Made by a program: the position numbers and the translations under genes
The notes under the pieces: generated by a model
What the model saw: only the letters and a program-made list of their open reading frames with translations
Told to the model about the DNA's origin: nothing
Database searches by the model: none
DNA from: Aeromonas sp. FDAARGOS 1405
Lineage (GTDB): Bacteria; Pseudomonadota; Gammaproteobacteria; Enterobacterales; Aeromonadaceae
DNA length: 64,000 nucleotides
Assembly (NCBI RefSeq): GCF_019048265.1
Contig: NZ_CP077311.1
Location: forward strand, 3,233,001-3,297,000
Direction: 5' to 3'
Part shown: positions 52,815-63,014 of the stretch, in pieces
Position numbering within the stretch: the first letter of the stretch is position 1
Layout of the letters: every line of letters begins with the position of its first letter

Positions 52815-53601
52815 TGCCGTGAATAATGCATCTTCTGTTGTGACTGGTGCCCCCGTTGTTGCGGGTGCCAGCGTTGTTACCGAGGCAAGTGGAGCCCCTG
52901 TTATGAATGAAGCCGTATCCTGTGAACCTCTGCTGCGCTGCCAGGCGCTCAACCATGTCTATAAAGAGGGGGAGCTGGAGACTCAGGTGCTCAAGGGGAT
53001 CGATCTCTGCGTCGCGCCCGGTGAAATGCTGGCGGTGGTGGGGAGCTCGGGCTCCGGCAAGACCACTCTGCTGCATCTGATGGGGGCGCTGGACAACCCC
53101 TCCAGTGGCGCCGTGCTGTTCAAGGGGGAGGATATTCACCATTGGGACAGCCGTACCCAGGCCCGTTTTCGCAACCGCGAGCTGGGCTTTGTCTACCAGT
53201 TTCACCACCTGCTCTCCGAGTTCAGTGCGCTGGAAAATGCGGCCATGCCGCTGCTGATCGCCGGTGAGTCGGTGGCGGTTGCCACCGAAAAGGCAACCAA
53301 GATGCTGGGACGGGTGGGGCTCTCCCATCGATTGAATCACCGTCCTTCCGAGCTCTCCGGTGGTGAACGTCAGCGGGTGGCGATCGCCCGGGCGCTGGTC
53401 AACGAACCGAGTCTGGTGCTGGCGGATGAACCGACCGGCAATCTGGATCACGCCAGTGCCACGGCAGTGTACGAATTGCTGTGTGAACTGAACCGTGAAC
53501 TGGGGACTGCGTTTGTGGTGGTGACTCACGACTTGAGTCTCGCGGCCAAGCTCCATCGCCGGGTGACCCTGGTGAGTGGCGTTATGGCGGAGGTTGCCTG
53601 A
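52807..53601 (+). CDS. lolD: Lipoprotein-releasing ATPase LolD
   Basis: 264 residues. Walker A GSSGSGKTTLLHLMG (about 79-93), signature LSGGERQRVAIARAL, Walker B LVLADEPTGNLDH and THDLSLA are complete. LolD energises LolCE. The first 32 residues, rich in Val, Ala, Thr and Ser (VVTGAP, VVAGAS, VVTEAS), are not part of typical LolD (E. coli 233 residues). The alternative ATG at 52903 (MNEAVSCEP) would give the normal length. The ATG at 52807 overlaps the lolC stop, which supports coupled translation of the long form. Confidence 0.9.
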   Translation: MSNAVNNASSVVTGAPVVAGASVVTEASGAPVMNEAVSCEPLLRCQALNHVYKEGELETQVLKGIDLCVAPGEMLAVVGSSGSGKTTLLHLMGALDNPSSGAVLFKGEDIHHWDSRTQARFRNRELGFVYQFHHLLSEFSALENAAMPLLIAGESVAVATEKATKMLGRVGLSHRLNHRPSELSGGERQRVAIARALVNEPSLVLADEPTGNLDHASATAVYELLCELNRELGTAFVVVTHDLSLAAKLHRRVTLVSGVMAEVA

Positions 53602-54842
53602 TGTTCAAACCGCTGCCCCTCTTCCTGGGCCTGCGTTACAGCCGCTCCCGCCGGCGCAACGGATTTATCGCCTTTATCTCTGCCTCTTCCCTGATCGGTA
53701 TCGCCCTCGGGGTGATGGCGCTGATCCTGGGCCTCTCCGCCATGAACGGTTTCGAGCGGGAGCTTAAAGATCGGGTGCTCTCGGTCGTACCGCAAGGTGA
53801 GCTGGACGCCGTCGAGCGGCCGCTGCCAGATTGGCCCCGTCTGCGTGACTACCTGCTGGCCCAGCCGGGCGTTGAAGCGGCTGCCCCGGTCATTCGCCTC
53901 AATGGTCTGCTGGAGCATGGCTCTGCCCTCAAGGGGGTCCAACTGCGCGCCGTGCTGCCGGAGCTGGAAGCCAATCTCTCGGATGCCGGCAAATACATGA
54001 CGGGCCGCGGCCTGCGTGAGCTGCAACCGGGTGAACGTGGAGTGATCCTTGGCAAGACCATCGCCGACAAGCTGGGCGTCAAGGTGGGAGACTCGGTCGC
54101 CCTGTTGCTGCCGCAAGGGGGCGATCAGGCCGGGATCAAGAATCCTCGGCGCGAAGCCCTGACCGTGGTGGGGCTGCTGGAGATCGGCGGGCAGCTCGAC
54201 GGCCTGCTCGGCTTTATGCATCTGGCCGATGCGCAAGCGATCACCGGCATGGGCAGCGATGTGGAGGGCTTCAGCCTGCGGGTGAGCGATGTGCTTAATG
54301 CACAAAATATTACGATTGCCGCCGCGCAGCAGTTCCCCCATCACGTCTATATCCGTAGCTGGATGAACAGCCAGGGCTACCTCTATCAGGACATCCAGAT
54401 GGTGCGTACCGTCATGTATGTGGTGATGCTGATGGTTGTGGCCGTCGCCTGCTTCAACATTGTCTCCACCTTGGTGATGGCGGTGAACGAGAAGCGCAGC
54501 GAAATCGCCATCCTGAAAACCATGGGGGCGAGCCCTGGCCAGATCCGGCTTACCTTCGTCATTCAGGGGATGGTCAACGGCGTGGCCGGTGCCCTGCTCG
54601 GCGCCCTGCTGGGCGGGCTGCTCTCCAGCAAGCTGACCCAGATCTTGGGGGTTATCGAGAAGCTCATCGGTCACCGCTTCCTCAATCCGGATATCTACTT
54701 TATCGACTTCTTGCCGACCGAGTTGCATATGCAGGATCTGCTTATCGTGACGGGCGCCGCCATTCTGATGAGTCTGGTGGCGACCCTCTATCCCGCCTGG
54801 CGGGCGAGCGGTCTGGTACCCTCCCGCGAGCTGGGTCACTGA
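53601..54842 (+). CDS. lolE: Lipoprotein-releasing ABC permease LolE
   Basis: 413-residue partner of LolC. Its start FKPLPLFLGLRYSRSRRRNGFIAFISASSLIGIALGVMALILGLSAMNGFERELKDRVLSVVP is typical of LolE. The periplasmic domain then gives way to helices at about 275-300, 318-348 and 375-395. Its ATG overlaps the lolD stop (TGATG at 53599-53603), making a tightly coupled lolCDE operon. The operon ends at the strong terminator at 54873-54906. Confidence 0.95.
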   Translation: MFKPLPLFLGLRYSRSRRRNGFIAFISASSLIGIALGVMALILGLSAMNGFERELKDRVLSVVPQGELDAVERPLPDWPRLRDYLLAQPGVEAAAPVIRLNGLLEHGSALKGVQLRAVLPELEANLSDAGKYMTGRGLRELQPGERGVILGKTIADKLGVKVGDSVALLLPQGGDQAGIKNPRREALTVVGLLEIGGQLDGLLGFMHLADAQAITGMGSDVEGFSLRVSDVLNAQNITIAAAQQFPHHVYIRSWMNSQGYLYQDIQMVRTVMYVVMLMVVAVACFNIVSTLVMAVNEKRSEIAILKTMGASPGQIRLTFVIQGMVNGVAGALLGALLGGLLSSKLTQILGVIEKLIGHRFLNPDIYFIDFLPTELHMQDLLIVTGAAILMSLVATLYPAWRASGLVPSRELGH

Positions 54843-54872
54843 TGCGCCACATCTGATCAGACGATAAAGAAC

Positions 54873-54911
54873 GAAGGGCCCGCCGGTGCAAACCGGCGGG
54901 CCCTTCTGTTT
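54873..54911 (+). terminator. Terminator after lolCDE
   Basis: Fifteen-base perfect stem (54873-54887 with 54892-54906; GAAGGGCCCGCCGGT), loop GCAA, then TGTTTT. It can also serve the convergent yfbR. Confidence 0.92.
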
Positions 54912-54930
54912 TCAGCTCGAGTGACTTGTC

Positions 54931-55521
54931 TTAGTGTGCGTTCAGCTCATCGAGCGGCAGGGAGAAGCTGGCCACGAAGGTGTCGATAAAGTAGCGCATC
55001 TCATCGCTCATCCGCGCTTCCAGCATGGCTTCGAGGCGTTTGCGAGCCGGTTCAAACTCCCTATTGCCAGCATTAATCTCTTCGAGGCACTTGGTATAGG
55101 CGCAGAGGGTATCGGCATCCTTGACCAGCCTGGCCAGCTCGCCATCTTGGGCTGCCGAATCGAGCAGCGGGCGAAAATCCTCTACCAGTTCCGGCGGCAG
55201 CATGCCAAGCAGCCGCTGTTCGGCGGCCAGTTCTATCTTCTTGTACTCGCGGGCGATCTCGGGATTGAAGTATTTGACCGGGGTGGGCAGATCGCCGGTC
55301 AGCACCTCACTGCTGTCGTGATAGAGGGCCATCACGGCGGCGCGGTCGGCATTCACGCTGCCGCCAAACAGCCGGTTTTTGATGATGCCGAGGGCATGGG
55401 CCACCATAGCCACCTGCAGGCTGTGCTCGGAAATGTTTTCCGGCTGGATGTTGCGCATCAGGGGCCAGCGATAGATGAGTTTCATGCGGGCGAGATTGGC
55501 GAAAAAGTGACTGGGTAACAT
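54931..55521 (-). CDS. yfbR: 5'-deoxynucleotidase YfbR
   Basis: 196-residue HD-domain phosphohydrolase that removes phosphate from deoxyribonucleoside 5'-monophosphates, feeding dUMP and dNTP balance. The metal site is H33 (ISEHSLQV), H68-D69 ([20 protein letters not shown]) and a later D near 137 ([10 protein letters not shown]), at the same numbering as E. coli YfbR. It is the downstream gene of a minus-strand region, separated from the YccF gene by a terminator. Confidence 0.94.
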   Translation of the reverse strand: MLPSHFFANLARMKLIYRWPLMRNIQPENISEHSLQVAMVAHALGIIKNRLFGGSVNADRAAVMALYHDSSEVLTGDLPTPVKYFNPEIAREYKKIELAAEQRLLGMLPPELVEDFRPLLDSAAQDGELARLVKDADTLCAYTKCLEEINAGNREFEPARKRLEAMLEARMSDEMRYFIDTFVASFSLPLDELNAH

Positions 55522-55546
55522 GATTGCCTCAACAAAAGAGAATAGA

Positions 55547-55578
55547 AAAGGGCAGACCCTAGTCTGCCCTTTTTTTCG
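55547..55578. terminator. Bidirectional terminator between yccF-like gene and yfbR
   Basis: AAAGGGCAGAC (55547-55557) pairs with GTCTGCCCTTT (55562-55572), loop CCTA. The plus strand ends in seven T, the minus strand in TTTTCTATTCTCTTTT. It stops the yccF-like transcript before yfbR. Confidence 0.88.
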
Positions 55579-55613
55579 TTGCTGGGCAGCGTCTGCCCGC
55601 GCATTTCCCGCAG

Positions 55614-56048
55614 TTAGCGGATATAGCGGCCCGATTCAGCCTCCTGATTGGTCACAATCATCTGGCCAATGGGCGCTAGGCTGATCAGCGCCAGCTTGAG
55701 GTGCTGGATACCGAACGGAATACCGATAATGGTCACGAAGCAGGCCAGTGCGGAAGCGATGTGGCCTATGGCCAGCCAGACACCGATCAGCACGAACCAG
55801 AGGATGTTGCCAATCAGCCCCAGAGTGCCGGTGCCGATATCGCTCTGGCCGGTCATGGTTTTGCGGTTGACAGCCTGCTTGCCAAACGGGAAGAAGGTAA
55901 AGGTGCCGATCACGAAGCAGGCTCGTCCCCAGGGAATGCCGATCAGCGAGATAAAGCAGATAAGACCGGCCAGCCACCAGGCCAGGCCCATAAAGACACC
56001 TCCCAGTACAAACCAGAGCAGATTGAACAAGAAGCGGAAAAAGGCCAT
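55614..56048 (-). CDS. YccF domain inner-membrane protein
   Basis: 144 residues with two copies of the YccF module: a helix pair, then FFPFGKQAV in the first and [19 protein letters not shown] in the second. The repeated NLLWFVLGG / [11 protein letters not shown] with IGIPWG / IGIPFG motifs is diagnostic. Function is unknown; E. coli YccF is also uncharacterised. It is a single gene divergent from tig. Confidence 0.88.
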   Translation of the reverse strand: MAFFRFLFNLLWFVLGGVFMGLAWWLAGLICFISLIGIPWGRACFVIGTFTFFPFGKQAVNRKTMTGQSDIGTGTLGLIGNILWFVLIGVWLAIGHIASALACFVTIIGIPFGIQHLKLALISLAPIGQMIVTNQEAESGRYIR

Positions 56049-56489
56049 GTGAGTGACTCCAGATCATCAATTTGGTTGCCACCATAACGAGGGAGGGGTA
56101 GGGACGCAATGGTTGATTGGCCCAATCGCCATTTGGCTGGTCAAATTGAGTCGTCGTCCGCAGCGGTGACCTGTTTATCGGCGAAAAATGGGTAATAAAG
56201 CGGCGTTCGGATGAAAAAAGGTGAGCAAACGCAAAATTATCCTCACTGGATGGTTGAACTAGAGGTCCTCTCTCCCCATATAAAGGGCAGTTTTGCACGA
56301 ATTGTGCTTGCACGCCGCTCAATGTGGGGGATGTGTGGCTCGACTCGACCAAAGTGCGCCGCTATAATGCCGCGTCATATTTTCTCATCACAAAGACATA
56401 TCGTTGTCTTTATAAACAGGAAGACTCCGGGCTTTGCCCAGGGGCAATAAAGGGTCAGCACACAGTGCTGAGTTGAACGAGGTAGAAGA
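56049..56489. other. yccF-tig intergenic region with tig promoter
   Basis: 441 bases with no coding frame of merit. The tig promoter is TCGACT (56340-56345), 17 bases, TATAAT (56363-56368), giving a leader of about 115 bases. A small palindrome GCACGAATTGTGC lies near 56295-56307. No bolA gene is present, unlike the E. coli neighbourhood of tig. Confidence 0.75.
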
Positions 56490-57800
56490 ATGCAAGTTTC
56501 TGTAGAGACAACCCAGGGTCTGGAACGCCGTCTTACCATCACTGTACCGGCTGCTACCGTAGACGCCGCTGTGCGTAAAGAATTGAATGGCCTGGCCAAA
56601 ACTCGTCGCATCGACGGTTTCCGTCCTGGCAAGGCTCCGGTTGCCATCATCAAGAAGATGTTCGGCGCCATGGCTCACGCCCGCGTTGCTGATGAAATGA
56701 TGCAGAGCAACTTCATCAAAGCCATCATCGAAAACAAACTGAGCCCGGCCGGTGCCCCGACCATGGATCCGAAAGAGATCAAAGAGGGTCAGGATTTCGA
56801 ATTCACCGCCACTTTTGAAGTGTATCCGGAGTTCGAAGTTGCAGGTCTTGAGACCATCAAGGTCGAGAAGCCGGTTGCGACCGTGAAGGATGAAGATCTG
56901 GCCAACATGATCGACACCCTGCGCAAGCAGCACGCTACTTGGGCTGATGCCGATGTTGCTGCTGCCAATGGCATGCGTGTGACCATGGACTTCGTCGGTT
57001 CCATCGACGGTGAAGAGTTCGACGGCGGCAAAGCTGAAGGCTTCAACCTGGTCCTGGGCGCTGGCCGTATGATCCCGGGCTTCGAAGACGCCATCCTGGG
57101 CAAGAAAGCGGGCGACGAGTTCACCATCGAAGTGACCTTCCCGGCTGACTACCACGCTGAAAACCTGAAAGGCAAAGAAGCCAAGTTCGCTTCCAAGCTG
57201 ATCAAGGTTGAAGAGCAGATCCTGCCTGAGCTGACCGAAGAGTTCGTGAAGCGTTTCGGTATCGAAAGCGGTTCTGTTGAAGAGCTGAAAGCCGAAGTGC
57301 GCAAGAACATGGAACGCGAACTGGCTCAAGCCCTGAAAAACAGCGTGAAAGAGCAGGTTCTGAACGGTCTGGTTGAAGCCAACCAAATCGACCTGCCGAA
57401 AGCAGCTGTTGCTCAAGAGATCGACGCACTGCGTCAGCAGGCTCTGCAGCGCTTCGGTGGTTTCCAGGGCGGCAACGCTCCCGAGCTGCCGGCTGAACTG
57501 TTCCAGGCTCAAGCCGAGCGTCGTGTACGTGTAGGCCTGCTGCTGGGTGACGTGATCCGCACCAACGAGATCAAGGCTGACGATGCCCGTGTAAACAGCA
57601 TCATCGAGTCCATGGCGACTGCCTACGAAGATCCGAAGGAAGTGATCGAGTACTACCAGAAGAACGAACAGATGCTGAACGGCGTTCGTAACCTGGCAGT
57701 AGAAGATCAAGCCATCGACCTGATCCTGTCCAAAGCGCAAGTGACCGAAAAAGAAGTTGCATTTGACGAAGTGATCAACAAGTCTGGCGCCGCTGCCTAA
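56490..57800 (+). CDS. tig: Trigger factor chaperone
   Basis: 436-residue ribosome-bound folding factor and prolyl isomerase. The N-terminal ribosome-binding loop is in [21 protein letters not shown] (about 42-62). The FKBP domain (about 150-245) has [37 protein letters not shown], and the helical C-terminal arms follow. Codon use is skewed towards highly expressed genes (many CTG, CGT, GAA). It starts the tig-clpP-clpX-lon block with its own promoter. Confidence 0.98.
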   Translation: MQVSVETTQGLERRLTITVPAATVDAAVRKELNGLAKTRRIDGFRPGKAPVAIIKKMFGAMAHARVADEMMQSNFIKAIIENKLSPAGAPTMDPKEIKEGQDFEFTATFEVYPEFEVAGLETIKVEKPVATVKDEDLANMIDTLRKQHATWADADVAAANGMRVTMDFVGSIDGEEFDGGKAEGFNLVLGAGRMIPGFEDAILGKKAGDEFTIEVTFPADYHAENLKGKEAKFASKLIKVEEQILPELTEEFVKRFGIESGSVEELKAEVRKNMERELAQALKNSVKEQVLNGLVEANQIDLPKAAVAQEIDALRQQALQRFGGFQGGNAPELPAELFQAQAERRVRVGLLLGDVIRTNEIKADDARVNSIIESMATAYEDPKEVIEYYQKNEQMLNGVRNLAVEDQAIDLILSKAQVTEKEVAFDEVINKSGAAA

Positions 57801-57806
57801 GAACAT

Positions 57807-57837
57807 TTGACTTAAGGTCAAGACTGTTAAGTATAAT
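57807..57837 (+). promoter_or_regulatory. clpP promoter
   Basis: TTGACT (57807-57812) and a perfect TATAAT (57832-57837), 19 bases apart. The -35 is part of an inverted repeat TTGAC/GTCAA (57807-57811, 57817-57821). The long spacer suggests an activator or a weaker -35. Confidence 0.6.
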
Positions 57838-57886
57838 GGCTCGTGTGATCTCCACTCGGGCCATTTTATTTTAGGGACAATGCCTT

Positions 57887-58510
57887 ATGTACAAGAACTA
57901 TAACGATATGACCGATTCTCCCAGCAATGCGCTGGTCCCCATCGTGGTCGAACAGACTGCCAAGGGTGAACGTTCCTACGATATTTACTCCCGTCTGCTG
58001 AAAGAGCGGGTGATCTTCCTGACCGGTCAGGTTGAAGATCACATGGCCAATCTGGTGGTTGCCCAACTGCTGTTCCTCGAGTCCGAGAATCCGGACAAGG
58101 ACATCTATATCTACATCAACTCGCCGGGTGGTTCGGTGACTGCGGGCATGTCCATCTATGACACCATGCAGTTCATCAAGCCGGATGTCAGCACCGTCTG
58201 CATGGGGCAGGCCTGTTCCATGGGTGCCTTCCTGCTGGCTGGTGGCGCCAAGGGCAAGCGTTTCTGCCTGCCTAACGCCCGTGTGATGATCCACCAGCCG
58301 CTGGGTGGCTTCCAGGGGCAGGCATCTGATATCCAGATCCACGCCCAGGAGATCCTGAAGATTAAAAATACCCTGAACGAGCGCCTGGCGTTCCACACCG
58401 GTCAGGACATGGCTACTATCGAGCGTGACACCGATCGTGACAACTTCATGTCCGCCGAGCAGGCTGTGGCCTATGGCTTGGTAGACGGTGTCCTGAGCCA
58501 GCGTAGCTGA
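57887..58510 (+). CDS. clpP: ATP-dependent Clp protease proteolytic subunit
   Basis: 207-residue serine peptidase forming the 14-subunit chamber used by ClpX and ClpA. The catalytic triad is S111 ([11 protein letters not shown]), H136 ([11 protein letters not shown]) and D185 (DTDRDNFM), numbered as in E. coli. The first residues form a short propeptide. AGGGA precedes the ATG. It is co-directional with clpX, with a CTGTTG/CAACAG hairpin (58526-58543) but no T-run between them, so readthrough is likely. Confidence 0.98.
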   Translation: MYKNYNDMTDSPSNALVPIVVEQTAKGERSYDIYSRLLKERVIFLTGQVEDHMANLVVAQLLFLESENPDKDIYIYINSPGGSVTAGMSIYDTMQFIKPDVSTVCMGQACSMGAFLLAGGAKGKRFCLPNARVMIHQPLGGFQGQASDIQIHAQEILKIKNTLNERLAFHTGQDMATIERDTDRDNFMSAEQAVAYGLVDGVLSQRS

Positions 58511-58580
58511 GCAGGGTGTCCCGGTCTGTTGTAAACTCAACAGGCCGATCCATCCTCTATTGATAAAACGAGGTTGCTGA

Positions 58581-59855
58581 ATGACAGAAAAACGCAAGGG
58601 TGAGGGTGATAAGCTGCTCTACTGCTCTTTTTGCGGCAAAAGCCAGCATGAAGTGCGCAAGCTGATCGCTGGCCCTTCCGTCTACATATGCGATGAGTGT
58701 GTCGAGCTGTGCAACGACATCATCCGCGAAGAGATCCGCGAGATCTCGCCCAAGCGCGATGGTAACGAGCTGCCGACCCCTCATCAGATCCGTGCTCATC
58801 TCGATGACTATGTGATCGGGCAGGAGTATGCCAAGAAGGTGTTGGCCGTTGCCGTCTACAACCACTACAAGCGTCTGCGCAACAGCGGCGAAAACAGTGG
58901 TGTGGAGCTTGGCAAATCCAACATCCTGCTGATTGGCCCGACCGGCAGCGGCAAGACCCTGCTGGCCGAGACTCTGGCTCGCCTGCTGGATGTGCCGTTC
59001 ACCATGGCCGATGCGACCACCCTGACCGAAGCAGGTTACGTGGGCGAGGACGTGGAGAACATCATCCAGAAGCTGCTGCAAAAGTGCGACTACGACGTAG
59101 AAAAGGCCCAGCGTGGCATCGTCTACATCGACGAGATCGACAAGATCTCCCGCAAGTCGGACAATCCCTCCATCACCCGCGATGTCTCCGGGGAAGGGGT
59201 ACAGCAGGCACTGCTCAAGCTGATCGAAGGGACCATTGCTTCCGTGCCGCCGCAAGGTGGTCGCAAGCACCCGCAGCAGGAGTTTTTGCAGGTTGATACC
59301 TCCAAGATCCTGTTCATCTGTGGTGGTGCCTTTGCCGGTCTGGACAAGGTGATCGAGCAGCGTTCCGTGAAGGGGACCGGTATCGGTTTTGGCGCCGAGG
59401 TAAAATCCAAGGATGCCAAGGCCACCCTGAGCGAGACCTTCGCCAAGGTAGAGCCGGAAGATCTGATCAAGTATGGTCTGATCCCCGAGTTTATCGGCCG
59501 TCTGCCGGTGGTCGCGACCCTGACCGAACTGGACGAGGCTGCCCTTATCCAGATCCTGAAAGAGCCAAAAAACGCGCTGACCAAACAGTACGCTGCGTTG
59601 TTCGATCTGGAAGGGGTTGAGCTCGAGTTCCGTGACGACGCACTCAACGCCATAGCCCGCAAGGCGATGGAGCGTAAAACCGGTGCTCGTGGTCTGCGTT
59701 CCATCGTGGAAGCCGTGCTGCTGGATACCATGTATGACCTGCCTTCTCTGGAAGGGGTCAGCAAGGTGGTGATCGACGAGACCGTGATCAAAGGGGACTC
59801 TGCGCCCTTGATGATCTACGAAAATCCCGAGACCCAGGCTGCTGCATCAGAGTAA
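58581..59855 (+). CDS. clpX: ATP-dependent Clp unfoldase ClpX
   Basis: 424-residue AAA+ unfoldase. The N-terminal zinc domain has cysteines 15, 18, 37 and 40 (YCSFCGKS... ICDECVELC). Walker A is [18 protein letters not shown], the pore loop [10 protein letters not shown], Walker [10 protein letters not shown], and the ClpP-contact IGF occurs in [10 protein letters not shown]. All elements are intact. It delivers ssrA-tagged and other substrates to ClpP. Confidence 0.98.
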   Translation: MTEKRKGEGDKLLYCSFCGKSQHEVRKLIAGPSVYICDECVELCNDIIREEIREISPKRDGNELPTPHQIRAHLDDYVIGQEYAKKVLAVAVYNHYKRLRNSGENSGVELGKSNILLIGPTGSGKTLLAETLARLLDVPFTMADATTLTEAGYVGEDVENIIQKLLQKCDYDVEKAQRGIVYIDEIDKISRKSDNPSITRDVSGEGVQQALLKLIEGTIASVPPQGGRKHPQQEFLQVDTSKILFICGGAFAGLDKVIEQRSVKGTGIGFGAEVKSKDAKATLSETFAKVEPEDLIKYGLIPEFIGRLPVVATLTELDEAALIQILKEPKNALTKQYAALFDLEGVELEFRDDALNAIARKAMERKTGARGLRSIVEAVLLDTMYDLPSLEGVSKVVIDETVIKGDSAPLMIYENPETQAAASE

Positions 59856-59878
59856 ATGTCTGATTTTTAATCAAATGG

Positions 59879-59898
59879 AAGGGGCTTTTTGCCCCTTT
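59879..59898 (+). terminator. Weak terminator after clpX
   Basis: AAGGGGC (59879-59885) pairs with GCCCCTT (59891-59897) around TTTTT. The trailing sequence is TCATGCTTTTT, so the U-run is delayed. Confidence 0.55.
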
Positions 59899-59921
59899 CA
59901 TGCTTTTTGCGGTTTCGGCGA

Positions 59922-59949
59922 TTGAATCTCATCTCTGCGCCCCCATATA
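59922..59949 (+). promoter_or_regulatory. Heat-shock sigma32 promoter of lon
   Basis: TTGAA (59922-59926), 14 bases, CCCCATATA (59941-59949) matches the RpoH pattern CTTGAA-N13-15-CCCCATNTA. It gives a leader of about 40 bases before the lon ATG, agreeing with known heat induction of lon. Confidence 0.88.
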
Positions 59950-59996
59950 CTCAGCCAAGCGCTTTGCCAACGGTATAACAAGCCGAGAGGACATAT

Positions 59997-62351
59997 ATGA
60001 ACCTAGAGCGTTCAGAACGCATCGAGATTCCCGTCCTGCCTCTTCGTGACGTGGTGGTTTACCCCCACATGGTCATTCCACTCTTTGTGGGGCGGGAAAA
60101 ATCCATTCGCTGTCTGGAAGCGGCCATGGAGCAGGACAAGAAAGTTCTGCTGGTGGCCCAGAAGGATGCGTCAACCGACGAGCCGACGGTGGAGGAGATC
60201 TTCTCCGTCGGGACAGTGGCCAATATTCTGCAGATGCTCAAACTGCCGGATGGCACCGTCAAGGTGCTGGTAGAGGGGGGGCAGCGTGCTCGCCTGGAGC
60301 GGATGATCGACGACAAGGATTTCTTTGTCTGCGAGGCCCAGTACATCCCCTCCCAAGCCATTGAGGAGAAGGATCAGGAAGTGCTGGTTCGCTCCGCCAT
60401 CGGCCAGTTTGAAGGCTATATCAAGCTCAACAAGAAGATCCCGCCCGAGGTACTGACCTCGATCTCGGCGATCGACGATGCTGCGCGTCTGGCTGACACC
60501 ATGGCGGCCCACATGCCGCTCAAGCTGGAAGACAAGCAGAAGGTGCTGGAGATTGTCTCTGTCTCCGAGCGTATCGAATTCCTGATGGCGATGATGGAGT
60601 CGGAAATTGACCTGCTGCAGGTCGAGAAGCGCATCCGTACTCGCGTCAAGAAGCAGATGGAAAAGAGCCAGCGCGAGTATTACCTCAACGAGCAGATGAA
60701 GGCCATCCAGAAAGAGCTGGGTGAGCTGGAAGATAGCCCGGATGAGTTTGAAGCCCTCAATCGCAAGATTGAAGAGGCTGGCATGCCGGAAGATGCCCGT
60801 GAAAAGGCGCAGGCCGAGCTTGCCAAGTTGAAAATGATGTCACCCATGTCCGCCGAGGCTACCGTGGTGCGCAGCTATGTGGACTGGATGGTTCAGGTGC
60901 CGTGGAAAGCGCGCTCCAAGGTCAAGAAAGACCTTGGCAAGGCGCAAGAGGTGCTGGATGCCGATCACTATGGCCTGGAGAAGGTCAAGGATCGCATCCT
61001 TGAATATCTGGCGGTACAGGCACGGGTGAACAAGCTCAAGGGCCCCATCCTCTGTCTGGTTGGGCCTCCTGGTGTGGGCAAGACCTCCCTTGGCCAATCT
61101 ATCGCCAAGGCGACGGGCCGCAAATATGTGCGGATGGCCCTCGGTGGGGTGCGTGACGAAGCGGAGATCCGCGGTCACCGCCGTACCTATATCGGTTCCA
61201 TGCCTGGCAAACTCATCCAGAAGATGGCGAAAGTCGGTGTGAAGAACCCGCTGTTCCTGCTCGACGAGATCGACAAGATGAGCTCGGACATGCGCGGCGA
61301 TCCCGCATCCGCCTTGCTGGAAGTGCTGGATCCGGAACAGAACAACAGCTTCAACGATCACTACCTGGAAGTGGATTATGACCTGTCGGACGTGATGTTC
61401 GTGGCCACCTCCAACTCCATGAACATCCCGGGCCCGTTGCTGGACCGGATGGAAGTGATCCGTCTCTCCGGTTACACCGAAGATGAGAAGCTCAACATTG
61501 CCAAGCAGCATCTGGTTGCCAAGCAGATCCAGCGCAACGGCCTGAAAGAGTCCGAGATCACCATCGAAGATTCTGCCCTGGTCGGGGTGATCCGCTACTA
61601 CACCCGCGAGGCGGGGGTGCGGAGTCTGGAGCGCGAGATCTCCAAGATTTGTCGCAAGGCGGTCAAACGCATCCTGCTGGACAAGAGCATCAAGCATGTT
61701 CAGGTCAATCAGGAGAACCTCAAGGAGTTCCTCGGGGTGCAGCGTTTCGATTACGGCAAGGCCACCGACCAGAATCAGGTGGGTCAGGTGTGTGGTCTGG
61801 CGTGGACCGAAGTGGGGGGCGATCTGCTCACCATCGAGACCACCAACATGCCGGGCAAGGGCAAGCTCACTTATACCGGTTCCCTCGGTGAAGTGATGCA
61901 GGAGTCCATTCAAGCGGCGATGACGGTGGTGCGCACCCGTGCCGAGAAGCTGCGCATCAACGCCGACTTCTACGAGAAGCGTGATATCCACGTGCACGTG
62001 CCGGAAGGGGCCACCCCGAAAGATGGTCCGAGCGCCGGTATCGCCATGTGTACCGCACTGGTCTCCAGCTTGACCGGTAATCCGGTTCGTGCTGATGTGG
62101 CGATGACAGGAGAGATCACCTTGCGCGGCGAAGTACTACCCATTGGTGGTCTGAAGGAGAAGTTGCTGGCAGCCCACCGTGGCGGCATCAAGCGAGTGCT
62201 TATTCCGAAAGAGAACGAGCGTGACCTTGAGGAGATCCCGGCAAACGTCAAACAAGACCTTGAAATTTATCCTGTTCGCTGGATTGACGAGGTGCTGGAA
62301 TTGGCGTTGCAGGACAATCCGCAGGGGTTTGAGCGCGTTTCTGTCGTGTAA
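59997..62351 (+). CDS. lon: ATP-dependent protease Lon
   Basis: 784 residues, the same length as E. coli Lon. The N-terminal substrate-binding domain starts [20 protein letters not shown]. The AAA+ module has [12 protein letters not shown] (about 354-365) and [10 protein letters not shown]. The Ser-Lys protease dyad is S679 in [11 protein letters not shown] and K722 in [14 protein letters not shown]. Lon removes misfolded and many regulatory proteins in the cytosol. It is driven by the sigma32 promoter just upstream. Confidence 0.99.
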   Translation: MNLERSERIEIPVLPLRDVVVYPHMVIPLFVGREKSIRCLEAAMEQDKKVLLVAQKDASTDEPTVEEIFSVGTVANILQMLKLPDGTVKVLVEGGQRARLERMIDDKDFFVCEAQYIPSQAIEEKDQEVLVRSAIGQFEGYIKLNKKIPPEVLTSISAIDDAARLADTMAAHMPLKLEDKQKVLEIVSVSERIEFLMAMMESEIDLLQVEKRIRTRVKKQMEKSQREYYLNEQMKAIQKELGELEDSPDEFEALNRKIEEAGMPEDAREKAQAELAKLKMMSPMSAEATVVRSYVDWMVQVPWKARSKVKKDLGKAQEVLDADHYGLEKVKDRILEYLAVQARVNKLKGPILCLVGPPGVGKTSLGQSIAKATGRKYVRMALGGVRDEAEIRGHRRTYIGSMPGKLIQKMAKVGVKNPLFLLDEIDKMSSDMRGDPASALLEVLDPEQNNSFNDHYLEVDYDLSDVMFVATSNSMNIPGPLLDRMEVIRLSGYTEDEKLNIAKQHLVAKQIQRNGLKESEITIEDSALVGVIRYYTREAGVRSLEREISKICRKAVKRILLDKSIKHVQVNQENLKEFLGVQRFDYGKATDQNQVGQVCGLAWTEVGGDLLTIETTNMPGKGKLTYTGSLGEVMQESIQAAMTVVRTRAEKLRINADFYEKRDIHVHVPEGATPKDGPSAGIAMCTALVSSLTGNPVRADVAMTGEITLRGEVLPIGGLKEKLLAAHRGGIKRVLIPKENERDLEEIPANVKQDLEIYPVRWIDEVLELALQDNPQGFERVSVV

Positions 62352-62357
62352 ATGTTG

Positions 62358-62379
62358 ATGCGCCGCAAATTTGGCGCAT
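62358..62379 (+). terminator. Hairpin after lon
   Basis: ATGCGCC (62358-62364) pairs with GGCGCAT (62373-62379), loop GCAAATTT. There is no T-run, so it may be a 3' stabilising stem or a weak terminator. Confidence 0.45.
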
Positions 62380-62496
62380 TCGGCGGGTGGTTAAGGCTTG
62401 CATGCGCCCGATAACGGAAGTAGCCTTGACCACCGATCGGGTACTCGTGATGAGTCGCAATGCGTTGTGTGGCGCGGGTTTGCGCCAGATTGTCAC

Positions 62497-62525
62497 TTGC
62501 AACTGATCAGGAGGCTTGCTATAAA
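62497..62525 (+). promoter_or_regulatory. hupB promoter
   Basis: TTGCAA (62497-62502), 17 bases, TATAAA (62520-62525), with both elements close to consensus. The start lies near 62532, leaving a 60-base leader. Confidence 0.75.
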
Positions 62526-62591
62526 ACCTCCACTTGTTGTGGCCAGGGAAATCAGCGCCGCAGCGGTGTTCGATAAAAGGGGAATATAAGA

Positions 62592-62864
62592 GTGAATAAA
62601 TCTCAACTGATTGACAAGATTGCAGACGGTGCCGATATCTCCAAAGCTGCCGCTGGCCGTGCATTGGATGCCTTCATTGATGCTGTTGGTGAAGCGCTGA
62701 AAGAGGGTGACCAGGTTGCTCTGGTCGGTTTTGGTACTTTCGCTGTACGCGAGCGTGCTGCCCGTTCAGGCCGTAACCCGCAGACTGGCGCGACCATCGA
62801 AATCGCTGCTGGTAAAGTTCCTGCCTTCAAAGCCGGTAAGGCCCTGAAAGACGCTGTTAACTAA
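62592..62864 (+). CDS. hupB: DNA-binding protein HU-beta
   Basis: 90-residue nucleoid protein. [29 protein letters not shown] forms the helical dimer part. [49 protein letters not shown] forms the arm carrying the RNP tip. The start is GTG, read from 'GTGAATAAATCT', with AGGGGAA upstream. HU bends and compacts DNA. The lon-hupB-ppiD order is conserved in gammaproteobacteria. Confidence 0.97.
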   Translation: MNKSQLIDKIADGADISKAAAGRALDAFIDAVGEALKEGDQVALVGFGTFAVRERAARSGRNPQTGATIEIAAGKVPAFKAGKALKDAVN

Positions 62865-62945
62865 GTCGGTCGCTGATATCCGTCGGCTACCGTCCTTGGT
62901 CGCAGACCAGACAAGTTAGAGAGTCTTCTCTCATACTGATTGACC

Positions 62946-62976
62946 AAGGCGCATCGCAATCGGTGCGCCTTTTTAT
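62946..62976 (+). terminator. Terminator after hupB
   Basis: AAGGCGCATCG (62946-62956) pairs with CGGTGCGCCTT (62961-62971) with one T-G wobble, loop CAAT, followed by TTTATT. Confidence 0.85.
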
Positions 62977-63014
62977 TGTTTACGCCCATCGAGTTCGGGA
63001 GCATAAGTACAAAC

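Noticed and set aside
58526..58543. Terminator between clpP and clpX
   Set aside because: The CTGTTG/CAACAG stem is weak and lacks a T-run; more likely a minor mRNA structure in a shared transcript.
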